64,000 nucleotides of DNA from Tetmemena sp. SeJ-2015 (lineage: Eukaryota; Ciliophora; Spirotrichea; Sporadotrichida; Oxytrichidae). Under the pieces are notes generated by a model. It was not told the origin of the DNA. It saw only the letters and a program-made list of their open reading frames with translations, and searched no databases. The stretch is taken from positions 62,001 to 126,000 of the forward strand of contig JAJKFJ010023213.1 in NCBI GenBank assembly GCA_027382625.1, given 5' to 3'. The position numbers were made by a program, and so were the translations under genes. Of the stretch, positions 1-10,924 are shown one piece after another (position 1 is the first letter of the stretch; the number at the start of each line of letters is the position of its first letter).

Positions 1-1017
1 GAGCTGTCCTAAAAGGCTTAGAGGTTTCATCAGAAATCTCGTCAAACAAATCAATAAATTTATTATAATGAATTTGATGATTAAATAAGGCTGACTCTCC
101 TCATGATTCTTCTTTGAGTGATTCTAGCTGAAGGACATAACTAAAGGTCGCTTTAAGTTAGTTCTTTTCCTTCTTTCTGTGAGACTATCATTAAGGTTGA
201 ATGAGTCGTTTCCTGCTTGACGCTTATACTATGCTCTGTTCTTGCTTTCAGCAAAATAATTGCGTCATTAATTAACTTGAATCAATATAAAATTTCAGCT
301 CGAGGTACAGTTTAATTCTTATTGCTTGGTTGATGAACCTCTTCAGGAGAGAATTGAGTTGACTCCAAGCCATTGATGGTGAACTTTTGAGTTTTGAGGT
401 CCTAAAGTGTGTTCTAGTAAAGAATAGCTTTGTGAAGCTGCGCTTATTGCATCTACTGGAATTAAGAGCTTGCTTGTTGATTAGCTTACTACAGTAGTGG
501 CTTCTTTTTAAAAAATTCAGTAGAAATTAGATAAAAAATTGGCATTTGAGGAGAATGGCTTTGGCCAGATATGGCAGAACCATCACTTGAGCTATAGCAC
601 TATGCAGCCTCAAAATTCTATTGATGGTTTGTAAGCCCACGAAACGCCATCATTCTGTCTCCAAGAAATCGTGGCTGCTCACTCTACCTCTACTTCAATA
701 ATTTATTATTTTAAAGTATGGAGTAATGTGAACATAGAAGTAAATAATCCTTGATTCAAGAGAGTCTGATGTTCGAGTAAAGAGTTACCAAAGTTGCCTT
801 GAGGTGCCGGTGTGCAAATTTAAGGTCTGTTCAGATTCTGTCCAAAGCTAATCTGTGAGAGTCTAAAGTTTGAAGCTCCTTGAAAAGTAGGAATTTATTA
901 GATGGCGCCCCCAAATCTACCCTGGGGAGTCTGAAATTAGTGAGGTTAGAAAGTGGCTGAACTTCTAACTGAGTTAGCCGCAAAATTATTGTTCTATCCT
1001 AACTGCTAGTGAGGCAT
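1..1017 (-). CDS. Q/N-rich hypothetical protein (partial, runs to window edge)
   Basis: On the minus strand, reading TAA/TAG as Gln, a frame opens at an ATG at 1017 (MPHQQLGQNNNF...). It stays glutamine-, asparagine- and FG-rich (RFGGAIQQ, ISFGQNLN, GNFGNS) to about 690. A TGA follows at a GGTAGAGTGAG that could be an intron donor. Coding-like sequence resumes near 520-300 in another register (QQANQQASSQFQQMQQ, YQNTLQDLKTQKFTINGLES) and then fades towards the window start. No catalytic domain was recognised. Scattered FG motifs in a Q/N-rich context could suit a nucleoporin-like or RNA-granule protein, but this is weak. The 3' part and exon/IES structure are unresolved. Confidence 0.5.
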
Positions 1018-1336
1018 TTAAACGTTTGATGCTAGTTCATGTTGTAGAAGGAAAATTAAAATCTTGAACTGAGTTATCGATAAAAAGAGTCAAGGGTTAG
1101 CAAAGATTAAGTCGCAAAAAATAATGGTGATTCAAAATGTAGTTGAGGTTGATCTATTCAATTACATATATTGATTCAAGCAGGATATAAGAATAGAGAA
1201 ATAGTCAGTTATGAAGTGTAACTAGGGAAGCATTAATTTAAATAAGAGTAGACGATCTCAGTCATGCCTTAGTTTTCCTTTAGTAAAGTTAACTCCTTGA
1301 CTATTTAGCGCGCCTTGGTGTGCTAATTAGAGACTT
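1018..1336. other. Intergenic, no feature seen
   Basis: A stretch of about 320 bp between two minus-strand genes. No reading frame, repeat or structured RNA was recognised. The upstream control region of the Q-rich gene should lie here. Confidence 0.4.
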
Positions 1337-2995
1337 TCACTGGAACTGATTGAAGGCGCTGAAGGAGTTAAAGACAAAGGAGCTGTTGAATTTGTTAGTG
1401 AGGAACTGTCTTCTTCTCTCCATGTTGAGTTGCTCCTCTGTGCTCATTTAGTTGACTGGTATTTGGTTCACAGTAGAGAACAGACCGTGGTGAGTAAATC
1501 CTCTAGAGAGTCTAGTGTACTTCACATGCTTCTTGGTCTTCATTTTGACTGGGATTCTTGGTGGGGCGTTTGGATTAATCTAATGACCCTTGAGTGCTGA
1601 GTGCATGAAGTAGGGGGAGACTCTTGACAAACCGAAGCTGTAGGAGGTATCGTCCGCGTTGGGCTCATTGAGATCAGGGATCTTAGTGATGTAGTTTTGA
1701 GGTGGTATGTAAGTAGCTGCGATTAAAAGCATATGTGAATCAGATACTATTTGATAAGCGGCAGGTGCTGAGGTGTAACTTCCAAACATTTCGAAGTCTG
1801 TGACCTCCTCGATAGCATCTAGTACTGTAAACCATTGCTTTCCTAGCAAGTGCAATTATTTAATGCACTTTTTTAATATCTTAAACAGTATTAGGATAAG
1901 TACAGGTTGACTTTCTCTCTGTAGAGCTTCATAACCTCATCTCTGAATACATCGGTCTCTGAGAATTCTTGAGGAGTGGGATCGAGATTTCTTTGGTAGC
2001 GCTTGGAGATGTCTTCTGTCATCAATTTCATAGCGTTCTTTTCATAGTCATTGCCGTTTACCATCTGCTCGTACATGAGGGTCAGCTCCTTCACTGAGGG
2101 CTAGTTTTCAGCATACATAGTATAAGGGCAGTTAGCAGCGAACAAGTAGCCGGCTCTAGTAATCTAGAAGTACTCGTCGAAGGTGACCTCCTTGTTCACT
2201 AATGCAAGAGTCAATTAAAGTTAAGATATCGAATGGAATGGGAGAAGAGCTTAACTTACTGACGTTGTGATAGTCTTGAATTGTGGAGTTAGGGTAGACC
2301 TGTCTGTAGTTCTCGTAGCTCTCGAAGTGTCTAAGGCCGGGTGGATACCTTCCTGTGTGCTTGTCCAAGTACTCGTTTATTCTGTACTGATCATCATAGT
2401 CCTCATTGTCATTATCGGGGTCGTCAGACTCGTAGTTGATCTTCACAAAGTCCATCTCGTCGTGAGCACCTGCCTCGTAAGGATCCTTTTCTAAATTCTT
2501 CAGGTTTCTTCTATCGTGGTGCTTAAAATGAAGTTTGAAATACCTTCCCCCCCCCTTTCTAATATTTTTATTAATCAAAACCTCAAGTCCCTATATATCT
2601 TCTTATTTGAAAATAACTTTTTGCAAAAGCTTCTTAACTTCGTTTAGTTTGTTTAAGAGTTAGAAGAACTCTTATACCTTCTCGTCCGTGATATCCTCAG
2701 CCTTCTCTTCTTCGATGCTTGAGAGGAATGCATTAACCATGTCCAACTACTTCTTGGCAAAGCCTTCAAGTTCAGGGATTACCTCTGATTCGTCCCCCTC
2801 CTCGTCTGTGATTTGTTCCCAACGAGAGTCCTTGGCCTTGGGCTTTGAGTGACTGTAGTATTTAAGACTCTTCTTCGTGAGTTTCTGGAATTGCTTCCTC
2901 AGCACATCTAATAGCTCAAGATAGAAGTTAATTGCGGAAGTAGAATAACTTAATACAAGTTCTTTTTTATTTCACTGACTCGTTTTATGAGGGGG

Positions 2996-3039
<44 letters not shown>

Positions 3040-4440
3040 CAGCACTAGTGCCAGAAGACGAGTCAGTGAATTCTTAATTAAAGTCCAGCCACCCTTACAA
3101 ACTCTGATCACATTAATAATTAATCGCCAGCCACTCCAATCTCTTAAATTTTAATCGACCACTTTTTAATTAAAGGTGGCTGCCACCTCGACTTAGAATT
3201 CATTCATTATAATTAATTTCAAACACATTTTAAAACAAAGATGGAGTTAGAAGACATTCAAGGAAATTCCAGTCAAAGGAGGCACAGCTTTTCAAGTTTG
3301 ACTTTTGATTTCAGTTGATTAATTTCTACAATCTACCTAATAAACGACGATCGCAAGCTATAAGTCAACTTTGTTAAAGTTTTTGCGGTTAAACCTATTC
3401 TACTCCTCATCTGCATCTTCAAAGTCCTCTTGTTCAAATTAATTGACTGCCTCAGGGTCTAGCTCTTCCACTCCTGCCTCATTTTCTATATCTTCCATGT
3501 CTCTTGCTCTCTTTGCCACCTCTTAGTACTTAGGGGGGATAACCTTGCCGTACTCATCATAGTTATAATGCAAACCAAAGCATGAAATGCATTTACTATT
3601 CGATCACAACAATCATCATTAGCTCTCTTTCACTCACATTAATTATAAGCCTTGGATAGATAATAGTCTGTCTGTAGAAACGCTTGAGGTCTCTCATGCT
3701 GTAACCACCCTTTTTGCCAAGGAAGGCTCTTGCTGGGTCGATTCTATTCTCCTTCAGGAAGGCCAAAATTTTTAAATAGTGCTCATTCCCATCCATGTCC
3801 TCTTTATCGCCGCCTCTGTCACTATCATATTCTCTCTCTCCATTTTCTTCTCTCTGGAATTCCCTCATTACATCGTATAAAAGCAGTAGAGTATTGATGG
3901 GAATAAGGTATATTTGCTATTCTAAGAAATCGTCAGAGTCGATATCAGAGTCGAAGCTATTTGGGATGTGCACGTCCAAGCCAAGTTAAGGCATGTATTC
4001 CCTCAAATGTTAGATCTTTTCATCTTCATTCATCTCTGAGAGTTAGTAGCTAGTGAATATGCCCTGAGCGTCGAACTCTGGGTTAAGATTCTCCAATCTT
4101 GGGCTCTCTCTTTGTTCCTCCTTATTCCTGATATACCTGCTACTGTTCTCCTCAAACTCAAACTCATCCTCTACCTCATCTCCAATCTTGAGAGCAGACT
4201 TGCCCTTTCCTTGAGTTCTGGTTTGCTTAGCGCCAATGAAGATATCGTCAAAAAGCTTCACTAGCTCCTTCTTCTTGGCCAGCTTTTCCTACCTGCGCTC
4301 ATTTCTCTCTTCACGCCACTATCTCTTGTTATTCCTACTAGCTTCCTGATAGTTCTTGTAGAAGTTCTCATCTTCTTATAGAGTAAGATCGATTTAAATT
4401 GAAAAAGTAGAATAACTTTAATACAAGGTCGCTCTAAAAA
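1337..4440 (-). CDS. Hypothetical acidic protein, interrupted by a 452 bp IES and introns
   Basis: Minus-strand segments read as one protein of very charged composition: VKLFDDIFIGAKQTRT near 4210-4260, a basic patch YSMRDLKRFYRQTII near 3680, a Glu/Asp-rich stretch near 3430-3560, then NFYLELLDVLRKQFQ near 2910, HFESYENYRQVYPN near 2300 and a C-terminus ending at the TGA at 1337. Joining 3382 to 2929 across the pointer AACTT gives ...NRKNFYLELLD in frame. A GTAAGT...TTAG intron (2199-2259) joins NV to MNKEVTFDEYF. The junctions near 3600 and 1860 are not resolved, and two genes cannot be excluded. The start is not identified. The family is not recognised. The next gene upstream encodes a mitoribosomal protein, but that alone is no evidence for function. 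Confidence 0.5.
2199..2259 (-). other. Spliceosomal intron, 61 bp
   Basis: Reads GTAAGTTAAG...GCATTAG on the minus strand. Removal joins AAC GTC A to TG AAC AAG and keeps the frame (NVMNKEV). Its canonical donor and acceptor contrast with the IES-type inserts elsewhere in the window. Confidence 0.65.
2925..3381. other. Candidate IES, ~452 bp, pointer AACTT (plus-strand AAGTT)
   Basis: AAGTT occurs at 2925-2929 and 3377-3381. Removing the interval with one copy restores ...FNRKNFYLELL in the surrounding minus-strand gene. The insert is non-coding. It holds a trinucleotide run and two similar blocks containing the motif CCAGCCAC. It has no GT...AG ends in the gene's direction. A 5 bp pointer alone is weak evidence; the frame restoration is the main support. 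Confidence 0.55.
2997..3039. repeat. (GTA)n microsatellite inside the IES
   Basis: About 14 uninterrupted GTA/TAG units directly after a G-run. It lies wholly within the candidate IES, where it could expand without harming the protein. Confidence 0.9.
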
Positions 4441-4610
4441 TGTTGGTTGAATGATACCAGGGGTAGGAGGAGTAGTAGCAGTTGTAATATAATTAAGTAG
4501 TAACATACCCATTCTGCCAAATTTAATCTGACCCCAGCCACCTAATTTATCACCTTTTAAAATAATTAATTCTTCACAAATCAAATTATTAATTAAACAT
4601 GGACGCTTTA
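4404..4610. repeat. Second copy of the IES-like element
   Basis: Starts with AGTAGAATAACTTTAATACA, which nearly matches the sequence at 2941 (same words with one T fewer). It then has a GGAG(TAG) run and a CCAGCCACC block in the same order as in 2937-3190. This suggests a short element family or related IESs. The copy sits at the 5' end of the acidic-protein gene, so it may be an IES separating that gene's first MDS. Confidence 0.45.
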
Positions 4611-4650
4611 ACTCCATCTCCATTTATTATCAAATACAAGGATTTGAATT

Positions 4651-6675
4651 TCATTAATTTTAACATGATCCCAAATACACGTCGATACTTTACTATTAGC
4701 CCTCGAACAGGTTATTGTAAAACTCCTCCACATCGGTGGTGAGGATGTCGTCGATATCCTCTCCACGCTTGAGCTTGTTCTTTTCCTCTTTGGAGAGGGC
4801 TTTGTAATTCCTGATGGCGAAGTCGAAGGCGTTGGTATAGTATAAGTTACCCTATATGCGCTTGCGGAGTTCGTCCAAGTTGTCAATCTTCTTGAAACGG
4901 TCCTGGTACTCCTAGACCTTCTTCTGGAACTCCTCGGTGCCCGCATAAGACTCAAGCTCACGCTGCTCCTCGTCGTTAATAACCTCCAGGCGGGCAAAGA
5001 TCTTGTCCAGCAACTGGATCTCCTCGGTGCTCTTCTTGGGGTAGCGAGGGTAGTTGTTCTTGTAGAACTTGGCGTCCACGTTCTCCCTGATCCTGCCTCT
5101 CACTTCCTTAGCGAGCTGCCAGTACTTCTCAGTGAGCATCTTCACCTTCTGAGGTCTGTAGAGCAAGTCCTTGATGTCCTTGGTGAGCTTCTTGGGATCA
5201 TAGCGGGTCAAGTCCACTATGAATGAGTTGGAGGTGATTGTGCCGAAGTCAGATGGCTGGAAGATGTTCTCATCAAGAGTGAGCAGCATCTTTATCTACT
5301 CGAACTCCTTGGTGGACACGTTGGCGGCCTTGAGGTCCTTCTTAGTTATCTCATTTACATCGACTGGGAGATTCTTGTTTCTGTTCTTGATCTCCTCCTG
5401 GCGGTCTCTGTACATGTTTTGGACGAGCTGGAAGTTCTCCAAGTCCACGCTCATGTACTCTCGCATGTTCTCCAAGTAGTCCTTAATGGTTTCTCTGTCC
5501 TCGTTAGTGAGAAAAGCGGCAGCCTCTCTTCTGAGCTTGTAGATCACGTTGTTAGCCTCCTTGACCTTGATGATCTTAGTGATACGCTGTTGCTTCTGCT
5601 CTGGAGTCTCATCATTAGGTCCAGCTGAGAGCAGTGCTCTATACTGAGCTTCATCAACTTCAATATGAATAAAGAGATAATGATATAATCAATCTTGAGG
5701 TTGTCCTTGGCATAGAGTTCGAAGTCTTAGTTGATATGAGAGAATGCCTTCAAGTTGTTTACATAGTCTCTGTAGGCTTCTATGTCCAGGCCGAGGTCGT
5801 GGCGAGTGAGCTTCTCAATCTTGCGCATGTAGATGTTGAATCTGAGATCGTTACCTCTGAGGTGTGCCTTCGCACGTCTATGCTTCTCAATCCTCTTCAC
5901 CAGGTTGTCAAACTTGCGCTTCCTCTCGAAGATGTCTCCATCTTCAGATTCGATGTCAGTGGTCTTCACTGCATCCAAGTCTGGCAAAGCATAGTCAGCT
6001 TGCGCAGCTCCCAGTGCTTCAGTGGCTTCAAAGTTGAGGCGGCGCTTGCGCTCAAGTAAGTTCATCTGCCCTTGCATCATACTCTGAATTTTTCTGGCTC
6101 TTCCTTCCTCGGCCTCTGCCTTGAACTTATATCTCAAGATACATGCATACACACATATCTAAACTTAAAGTAGGGAGTAGGTTGCTTCTTCTCTGGCTTC
6201 TCATATAGGTACTTGTTGCCAAAGGGTACTGGTAGCTTTGGGACCATCCCAAACTTCTCAAGTATTCTGTGCACTCCCCTTGTAGGAGCAGCTCCATTCT
6301 AAAGCAATAGTTAATATTTTCAGAGCATTTAAGTGAGATGATGATTGTGATGATGGCTTTGTGTACTTACACCTAGCCAGTACTGAGCACGCATTTTGTT
6401 GAGGACGATTTGGCGCTGCACCATCTTGGTCTTTCTGGGAATCCAATAACCCAACTTCTCTAAGTATCTACCCTTGAGGTTCTTATTCTCTGGCTGCACC
6501 AGGATCCACCTACGCATTAACCATTAATCACTGACTCCACCAGCACACAATTAAGATAAAAGAGAGAGCGCGTTAGCTCGTAAGAAAGCAGAGAGGATTA
6601 ATTAAAAGAGCGTGCTACTCACCAGAAGGGGTGGTTGGAGCAACCCATGTTCCTAAGTCTTAGTCTGACTCTCAT
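4651..6675 (-). CDS. MRPS16: Mitochondrial ribosomal protein bS16m with long C-terminal extension
   Basis: The N-terminus MRVRLRLRNMGCSNHPFW followed by a segment ending YLEKLGYWIP and QYWLGNGAAPTRGV has the order and spacing of bacterial/mitochondrial S16 (VRLRL..G...P.Y, .E.LG.Y.P, YWLS.GA.PT..V). Two GT-AG introns (6510-6622, 6299-6370) and one 26 bp IES must be removed. After the S16 domain come about 450 highly charged, helical residues (for example RARKIQSMMQGQMNLLERK) to a TGA at 4651. Large extensions are known for ciliate mitoribosomal proteins. It would act in the small subunit of the mitochondrial ribosome. The start at 6675 gives the S16 N-terminus directly, so any targeting signal would have to be within the mature sequence. 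Confidence 0.8.
6129..6160. other. IES, 26 bp, pointer ATATCT/AGATAT
   Basis: AGATAT (minus strand) occurs at both ends of a 26 bp insert in the bS16m gene. Removal of one repeat plus the insert gives ...YFKFRYKFKAEAEEG in frame. Splicing at the internal GT...AG would instead shift the frame, so an intron fits worse than an IES. Confidence 0.75.
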
Positions 6676-7198
6676 CTTTGAAAGCTAATATATATATTAT
6701 TTAAATAACAATAAATATAATACCCTCTGTGTGTGGTCCTCATTATTCTATCACAGATCCAATCTAGAGTAGTTATGATTAAGAGATAGTGATTATTATG
6801 ATAGATAAAATAAAAATTATTTATAAGCTGAGTACTAATTCAAATGGGAAATGGAGATCCCATAACTCTGCCTTAAATTAGTTAAGCTTGGAAGATAATG
6901 ATTCACCCAAAAGAGAGACTTCTACAATATGAGACATAGATAGAGAGAGTGCTTGTGTTGTTTGAAGTTTTAATTTGAAATCAATCTTATTCTTATTCTC
7001 TTCTCTGCTTGAGGCGAGTGAGAGGAAGCGAGTGAACTTACCCAACACTCACCCTAGAGCTCACTCACCCAATCAGACCTCCTCCATTTACTTCTTTCTT
7101 TCGAACTTTATATTATATATCTTGGATAACTATCCACCTAAAAGTTGATTCTGCTTCTTGACTCACAACATTCAAACTTTAAGCGACAGCCAGTTTCA
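6676..7198. other. Intergenic, no feature seen
   Basis: An AT-rich spacer of 523 bp between two minus-strand genes. It should contain the bS16m promoter and the kinase 3' UTR. No RNA gene or repeat was recognised. Confidence 0.4.
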
Positions 7199-9689
7199 TC
7201 AGTGCGTGTCGTTTGCTGCAAATCCAAACTTCTCGAATGCGTCCTTCTTCTGCTGTATCTTTTAGATCCCTTCCTCAGGCAGCACTGACTCTGTTAGGTC
7301 TAGCTTCACATACTTCTGATCGAAGTTGCTCAAGTCGTACTCTGATTGCAGAGAAGGAATGAATGGGGGTGGTAGTTCCTTCTTTAGAAGCTTTTCTAGG
7401 TCTAAACCTGCGAAGAATGGATGGGCTAAGACTTCGTCAACATCATTCTTCTGCCCTAAACGCTTCTTGCGGTCCTTTTCGAGTAACTAAACAGAGTTAG
7501 CAATTTTTATAAGGATCATTAAGATATTTCTAATGTTTGGGAGGAGAGATAGAGAGTATTTTCTTACCTTTGAAATGAGGTCCTTTGCTTCTTCTGAAAC
7601 GCTGATTCCATGGCGTTCTTTGTCTGGCCATCTGATGGGGGCGTGTTGAATCAAGTAATACATCTGATGCTTGTTCTTGTTGTAGAAAGGCGGGATTCCA
7701 ATTATCATCTCATTTATTAAAGATCATATTCGATCACAATTAAATGTTACTCATAGAGTAGGATGCCTAGTGCCCACCAGTCGAGGGTGTGATCATGTCC
7801 TGACCCCACAATCATTTCAGGTGCTACAATTTAAGATCAGATCAACTTTTCCCTCACTGAACTTAAACTTACATAGGTATTCAGGCGTGCCGCAGAAGGA
7901 ATTGGGCTCATCTCCATCCAGCTCATTAATTTTGGCTAGTCCAAAGTCTGCAAGTAGGATGTAGCCATCATAGTTAACTAGGATGTTCTCTGGCTTCATA
8001 TCACGATATATGATCCTTGCCTTATGCAAGTAACCTAAAGCCATAGCAACCTGCGCTGAATAGAACTTAGCTCTGTCCTCCGGGAATCTCTTCGACTCTG
8101 ATAAGTGCTTGAACAGCTCTCCTCCTCTGAAAAAAGAAGTTAATCAATAAGTTTAAATGAAAAAGAGTGAAGTGTGTACCTGATGAAATCCATGATGAAA
8201 TAGATTCTGAGGGATTTGATGAAGACAAACTCCATGCTAATGATGAAAGGATGATTAACCTGCAGCAGAATCAACTTCTCTAAGTGCAAGTTCTCCAAAG
8301 AGTCGTGCTCTATCACTATGTCCTTTCGTATACTCTTCATCGCATAGAACTTATGAGAAGCTGTGTTCTGGACTAGGTACACCTAAAAGAAGAGGTTAAA
8401 TGAGTGGATGTAATAAAAGTTTGAAATGAATGTGGAATAATGATATGACTATTTGCTGATCATCTAAATAAGGTAGTACTATAGCTTACCTTTCCAAAAG
8501 TTCCCTTGCCAACTATACTCAGAATTCTAAAATCATCAAAGTTAACTTCTCCATCGCTGTTCGACCTCTAGAAAAGAGTTTGGACATCTCCACCTTTTTA
8601 TTCTTCTTCAGGAGGCATTTAAGGCCTCGTGTATTGTGATCCTCTATTACTCATTGCTCTAGATCTTCTTGCAAGATCCTTTGCAGTATTAAATTACGAA
8701 TAACTAATTTATCCTTTGCGTAGTCGTCAACTATCTCAACGGATTCAGCCAGTTTTTAGTCGACTATGATGTCATCCTCTTCTAAGACGTCCTCCTCATA
8801 AACTCTGGCCAACTGCAGAGGGATTCTAGATATTCCCTTTTCTATATCCTTCTCAGTTGTGGCAAACTCTCTCAAATCCTTGTTCTTTATTCCATAGATT
8901 TGAAACTAATATTTTTTATAAGAAAATATTAGATGGGAAGGTTTTGCTTGCTCTTTGAGGTGAATGCCATCTTAATGACTTGAAATATCTTGTCTCGCCT
9001 ACATTTTCAAATTTAGTAAACTCGCCTTGAACTTAAATTTTATTGTATGTCACTGCAAAGATAGATAAACTTATATCAAACTTTTCGTCTGAATCTCTCT
9101 TAAGAACTCCTCCTTAACTTACATCTCCGATTTGAGTCTGTAGTCATGCTCTTTCTTGACATGCATCACAAACTCCTTAGACTGTTTATGTTGCGAACGT
9201 GTGAGCCCTGCCAATCTGTCGATGGGGATGATTCGCTTCACCTCTTTAAAGCAATCAATCATTTAGAATGGACAAGTCAAAGTTAAGAACGAGATTTTCA
9301 AATATCATAGTTCTCCTTTAAGATGCGTGGACTTACTCTTCTATTTGAAGTTGTAGATGTGTTCGTTTGTGATGATGAGGTTGCGTTCTTGCTACCAATT
9401 GTACTTGTTGAACTTGCTCACCTTGCAACTCATCAAAATTATCTCGCTATCTATTCAAAACAACATTAGCTATCGTTTCTTTCTCAAAAGAGGAGGAAGT
9501 TGATCCTCTCATTAGAGAATGGATGCATTTGGACTTGGAGTAGCTTGGACTAACCTTTAACGAGACCTTTGACATATTCCGCATCTGCCTCTTTAAATAA
9601 AACCAACTTAATTCATAAATATATTTAAAAGCCTCTGCGTTGAGCTAGTCAAGCTCAATCTTTTTTTCGCTGTCCTTCCTCCTCTCCAT
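7199..9689 (-). CDS. AGC-family protein kinase with N-terminal PH/myosin-TH1-like domain
   Basis: The order of segments is as follows. A PH-like/TH1-like part has ILMSCKVSKFNKYNWQQERN, LIITNEHIYNF and RIIPIDRLAGLTRS. A linker follows. The kinase has the glycine-loop region VGKGTFGK, FYAMKSIRK (catalytic Lys), YRDMKPENIL (HRD variant), LADFGLAK (DFG), FCGTPEYL, APEMIVG...HTLDWWALG, and a C-tail ending FEKFGFAANDTH. The C-tail FxxF resembles the AGC hydrophobic motif without a phosphosite. Catalytic residues look intact, so it is probably an active Ser/Thr kinase targeted by a phospholipid-binding domain. Several GT-AG introns are present and one 44 bp IES lies near the 5' end. This domain pair is common in ciliates. 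Substrate unknown. Confidence 0.85.
9587..9636. other. IES, 44 bp, pointer AGAGGC
   Basis: Plus-strand GCCTCT is at 9587-9592 and 9631-9636. Removing the insert gives LNAEADAEYVKGLVK in the kinase N-terminus, which runs straight into the next exon. The insert is AT-only-like and has no GT...AG ends in the gene's direction. Confidence 0.75.
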
Positions 9690-10016
9690 TGCTTCAATTA
9701 TAATATCCTTATTAAAATTTCCTCTATCTCTTAAGCCTGCAATATCAATCACATTAGAAGTTGATTCTACTTTTTAATTATGAAGACAACTAGGGATGAG
9801 AATCGCCTGAAATAGTGAAATAATTAAATTCAATATAAAAAGAGTGAGCCAGTCTGATCCGAGGAATTGGAGAGGGCAAGATTAGGAATTTAACTTGATT
9901 TAATTAGGCTTCAAACTAAAAAATTATATTGCCAAAATTTAAAAGTAAAAGTTCAACAAATTGCTATTTCTATTTGTGTTTGAGGATAATTAATATCTCT
10001 TATCCTACAACTAAAT
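9690..10016. other. Divergent intergenic region
   Basis: 327 bp between the minus-strand kinase and the plus-strand small membrane protein gene. It must carry both promoters. It is AT-rich and no specific element was recognised. Confidence 0.4.
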
Positions 10017-10590
10017 ATGGTAAGTGAGCAAATCCTTCATACAAGGCAGCACAGCTCCTCTCTCTTAAAGCCTCCCTCTATTGTGTGAGCTAGGATTCCT
10101 TTACCTAAAGAGAAGCCAAAAATAGCACACTGAAGTGGGCTGTTAAATTGCAACTTCCCTTTAAGGCCTTTCTTGGGGAGGAGTTACAATAGAACATCGC
10201 TTCAGATTCCTCCTGGAAAAATTAAAGGAGCCATAATATTGCAACGCCTGTGCAAGTCATTCCCTTTATTGCGCTATTTTACTAGCTCTCTACGGATCTG
10301 AGAGAAAGAGGCCTATTAAGAGAGAGCGAGTATTCCTATTTCAAACCCTTTCTTTTCTTAACTAAAATTCTAACCCTCTTTTATAGGCTACTATTGTTGA
10401 AAGTGGACTTGGACTCCACAACCTGTGGATCTTCTGGTACTTCATCTATCTATGGGGAGTTGGCATTGGCAACTTCATCTCCTTCTGGCAGGGACTCTTC
10501 GGCGGACTCAAGGACAACAACTTCGTCCAAGTCTACGAAGATCAAACCAGATACTGGTACACAAAAATCATCACTGACTTCCTCTACTGA
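10017..10590 (+). CDS. Small membrane protein, paralog 1 (ATG-only first exon)
   Basis: Exon 1 is only ATG (10017-10019), followed by a GTAAGT...TTTTATAG intron (10020-10386, 367 bp). Exon 2 then encodes ATIVESGLGLHNLWIFWYF and on to ...KIITDFLY and TGA. The product is about 69 residues, with one or two aromatic-rich hydrophobic segments (NLWIFWYFIYLWGVGIGNF, then FISFWQGLFG) and a charged C-terminus. A clear paralog follows in tandem with the same gene architecture, which argues that the one-codon exon is real. The family is not recognised; a small inner-membrane or organelle membrane subunit is possible but unproven. Confidence 0.65.
10020..10386 (+). other. 367 bp intron directly after the start codon
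   Basis: Donor GTAAGT and acceptor TTTTATAG. It is long compared with the other introns in the window (30-130 bp). It is unrelated in sequence to the matching intron of the paralog, although nearly equal in length. Confidence 0.6.
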
Positions 10591-10924
10591 GCAACCCCTC
10601 TCTGCGGACAAAAGTTTGAATCTTCCTCACACTACTCATCAATGAGTAATTTTATAAGAACTTTAAATTCACATCTTGTATTCCTCAATTCTCCCTACGC
10701 TCGTTCTTCATAATCTCTTAAAATAAACCGCCCTCACTCTCTCAGATAATATTCACATAAAATCGAATCTATTTTAGCTGAGTAATTTATTTCAAAATAG
10801 ATTACTCGATAATGTGAGTTTGAAGAGGAGAGAATTTCTATGTCTGTGTATGGATAATAGGGGCGTCTTAAGGGGAGAGAAAGATTCTTTTATAAAAATA
10901 AAGTTCAAATCAATCAATACTAAT

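Noticed and set aside
3596..3868. A possible intron with donor GTGAGT and acceptor ATAG at 3597-3640 in the acidic-protein gene
   Set aside because: Splicing there leaves the downstream coding frame (HYNYDEYGKVIPP) shifted by one base. No pointer solution was found either, so no call was made.
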